A stretch of DNA of 8,315 nt, taken from Chryseobacterium gleum. Its GTDB lineage: Bacteria > Bacteroidota > Bacteroidia > Flavobacteriales_D > Sanyastnellaceae. Numbering within the stretch: position 1 is the stretch's first letter; each line of letters opens with the position of its first letter. Shown in pieces: positions 7,118-8,315 of the stretch. Made by a program: the position numbers and the translations under genes. Location of the stretch: positions 1 through 8,315 of the forward strand of contig CAMCUG010000054.1 of assembly GCA_945878835.1 (NCBI GenBank). The letters run 5' to 3'. The notes beneath the pieces are model-generated. The model ran no database searches, was not told where the DNA came from, and saw nothing but the letters and a program-made list of their open reading frames with translations.

Positions 7118-8315
7118 TTTCAAAAGATCTTCCTTTGACTTTGGCCTTTCTGAGCTTCGCCAAATGAAAGTGTCCAATTTGAATTGAGAGGTTTTTGCTT
7201 TTTGAATGCTGTTGTAGAGACTGTTTGGTTCGTTTTCAAGCGTGACTTTCTGAATGGTTTTTTCTTGTAATATAATTCGAATATTCGAGCAATCTGTTCT
7301 GTTCAATCCGGTGAGTTTTGTCCGCTTGTTTTTTTCTTCCGTTGAGAAATAGGCGAGTTGTCCGTTTCCCATGATATGCACGTTTTGAAGATCGTTTTTG
7401 ATGAATTGACCATTCAGAGATTTTCCTTTTATTTGATTGAAATAACCGGGGACAATTTCAGAGGCGATAAAACTATTTTCCGGAACGAATAGAAAGTCGA
7501 GCGAATCGTTTTTGAAATGCAAGTTTATTTCAGAACCGGTTAACTGGTTCCCTTCATTCCACAGCACAGGAGCGAAGAACATTCGCATAATTGAATCGCC
7601 TTCCGAAAGCGAGAGTGAGTCGCATTTTCCCTGCAAATCTTTGCTAAATAGAATCACATGGTGGTATGCTTTGATGTCTCTATTTTTCTCGCTTGTCTTT
7701 TTCGCAAATAAGGTGTCAGCAACAATGAAAAGCGTGTCATTATTTTCCAGTATTTTTTCAAGAATACTTTTTCCAGTTACCCATGAAATTTCATTCAACT
7801 CTTCATGTCTTCCGTAGTTTCCACGAATAGTTAAATCGGAATTGTTGTCAACGATAATCACATTCTGAAAAGCCTCGCCCCACTTCGCTTTTCCATCATA
7901 GTAAATACTATCACCAAAGAGTGTTTGTTCTTTCGATTTTACCCGAGCATTTTTCTTGAAGCTGCATGTCTCTGTTTTCGAATTGAAGTAGCCGTTTTCG
8001 CATTTAATTTCCACATCTTTTCCTGTAATGGTTGTGGGGCCATAGAAATACGAAATCTCCGAAACTGTATTGTATAGCATGGTGTCTGAAACAACAGTGT
8101 AGTCTTTGTTTTTTACCGTTACCTTTCTTCTAAATGTGAAGTTGTTCGATGGGCTGTGGTAGCGTCCAGTTTGAGAAACGAGTTCGTTGTTGTTTTTGCT
8201 TGAAACAACTTTGCCCCCACCATTGTAAGTAGCTACTTCGGAATTCAAGTTGTAGGACATGTTTGGAGCAGTAAGCGTCATTGCGCCGTCAGAGAAAACA
8301 CAATTTTCATTGAGC
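7094..8315 (-). CDS. OstA/LptA-like envelope protein, C-terminal part (5' end outside window)
   Basis: The frame stays open to the right edge: eleven in-frame codons (LNENCVFSDGA) precede the Met codon at 8279-8281, so that Met is probably internal and the true N-terminus is missing. About 406 residues are visible. They consist of repeated beta units about 22-24 residues long, such as LVSQTGRYHSPSNNFTF, VVSDTMLYNTVSEISYFYG, LFGDSIYYDGKAKWGEAFQN, IVADTLFAKK and LTGSEINLHFKNDSLDFLF. This is the pattern of the OstA/LptA beta-jellyroll, which in LptA and the LptD N-terminal domain carries lipopolysaccharide across the periplasm. The C-terminus has FIWRSSERPKSKEDL, which I recall from Bacteroidota OstA-like proteins. 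A role in lipopolysaccharide transport is inferred from the family. No LptD barrel follows. Promoter and signal peptide lie beyond the window. The stop is inside the glyA coding end. Confidence 0.85.
   Translation of the reverse strand, partial: LNENCVFSDGAMTLTAPNMSYNLNSEVATYNGGGKVVSSKNNNELVSQTGRYHSPSNNFTFRRKVTVKNKDYTVVSDTMLYNTVSEISYFYGPTTITGKDVEIKCENGYFNSKTETCSFKKNARVKSKEQTLFGDSIYYDGKAKWGEAFQNVIIVDNNSDLTIRGNYGRHEELNEISWVTGKSILEKILENNDTLFIVADTLFAKKTSEKNRDIKAYHHVILFSKDLQGKCDSLSLSEGDSIMRMFFAPVLWNEGNQLTGSEINLHFKNDSLDFLFVPENSFIASEIVPGYFNQIKGKSLNGQFIKNDLQNVHIMGNGQLAYFSTEEKNKRTKLTGLNRTDCSNIRIILQEKTIQKVTLENEPNSLYNSIQKAKTSQFKLDTFIWRSSERPKSKEDLLKLREEWTR

Overview
The window looks like a chromosomal segment of a Bacteroidota bacterium, most likely a Flavobacteriales relative (inference). 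The evidence is an outer-membrane TonB-dependent receptor with an N-terminal carboxypeptidase-regulatory-like domain, an OstA/LptA-like envelope protein of the type found in this phylum, a serine hydroxymethyltransferase with the Bacteroidota-type insert after the PLP lysine, promoter elements of the TTTG / TAnnTTTG kind, and start codons without clear Shine-Dalgarno sequences. I see no tRNA, rRNA, CRISPR array, insertion sequence or attachment site.

Layout. Positions 1-5734 hold four genes on the minus strand; in transcription order they run from 5734 down to 1. First comes a pair overlapping by 4 bp: a 299-aa exported protein with YD-repeat-like motifs (4835-5734) and a 91-aa exported protein with an extremely basic C-terminal third (4563-4838). 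After a 240-bp AT-rich gap with a likely promoter comes a 1253-aa TonB-dependent receptor (561-4322). About 30 bp beyond its stop starts a secreted protein whose C-terminal part runs off the left edge (1-530). A 114-bp divergent region (5735-5848) separates this block from glyA (5849-7117, plus strand). The last gene, on the minus strand, is an OstA-like protein (7094-8315) whose N-terminus is beyond the right edge; its 3' end overlaps that of glyA by 24 bp.

How the genes work together. Except for glyA (one-carbon and glycine/serine metabolism in the cytoplasm), every product is predicted to act in the envelope or outside the cell. The receptor and the downstream secreted protein probably form one transcription unit and may work together at the cell surface. 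The two small exported proteins are translationally coupled and of unknown function. The OstA-like protein probably serves lipopolysaccharide transport or assembly.

Nothing here clearly amounts to a new defence, mobile or regulatory system. The least explained parts are the coupled exported pair with its polybasic tail, and the receptor/secreted-protein pair.
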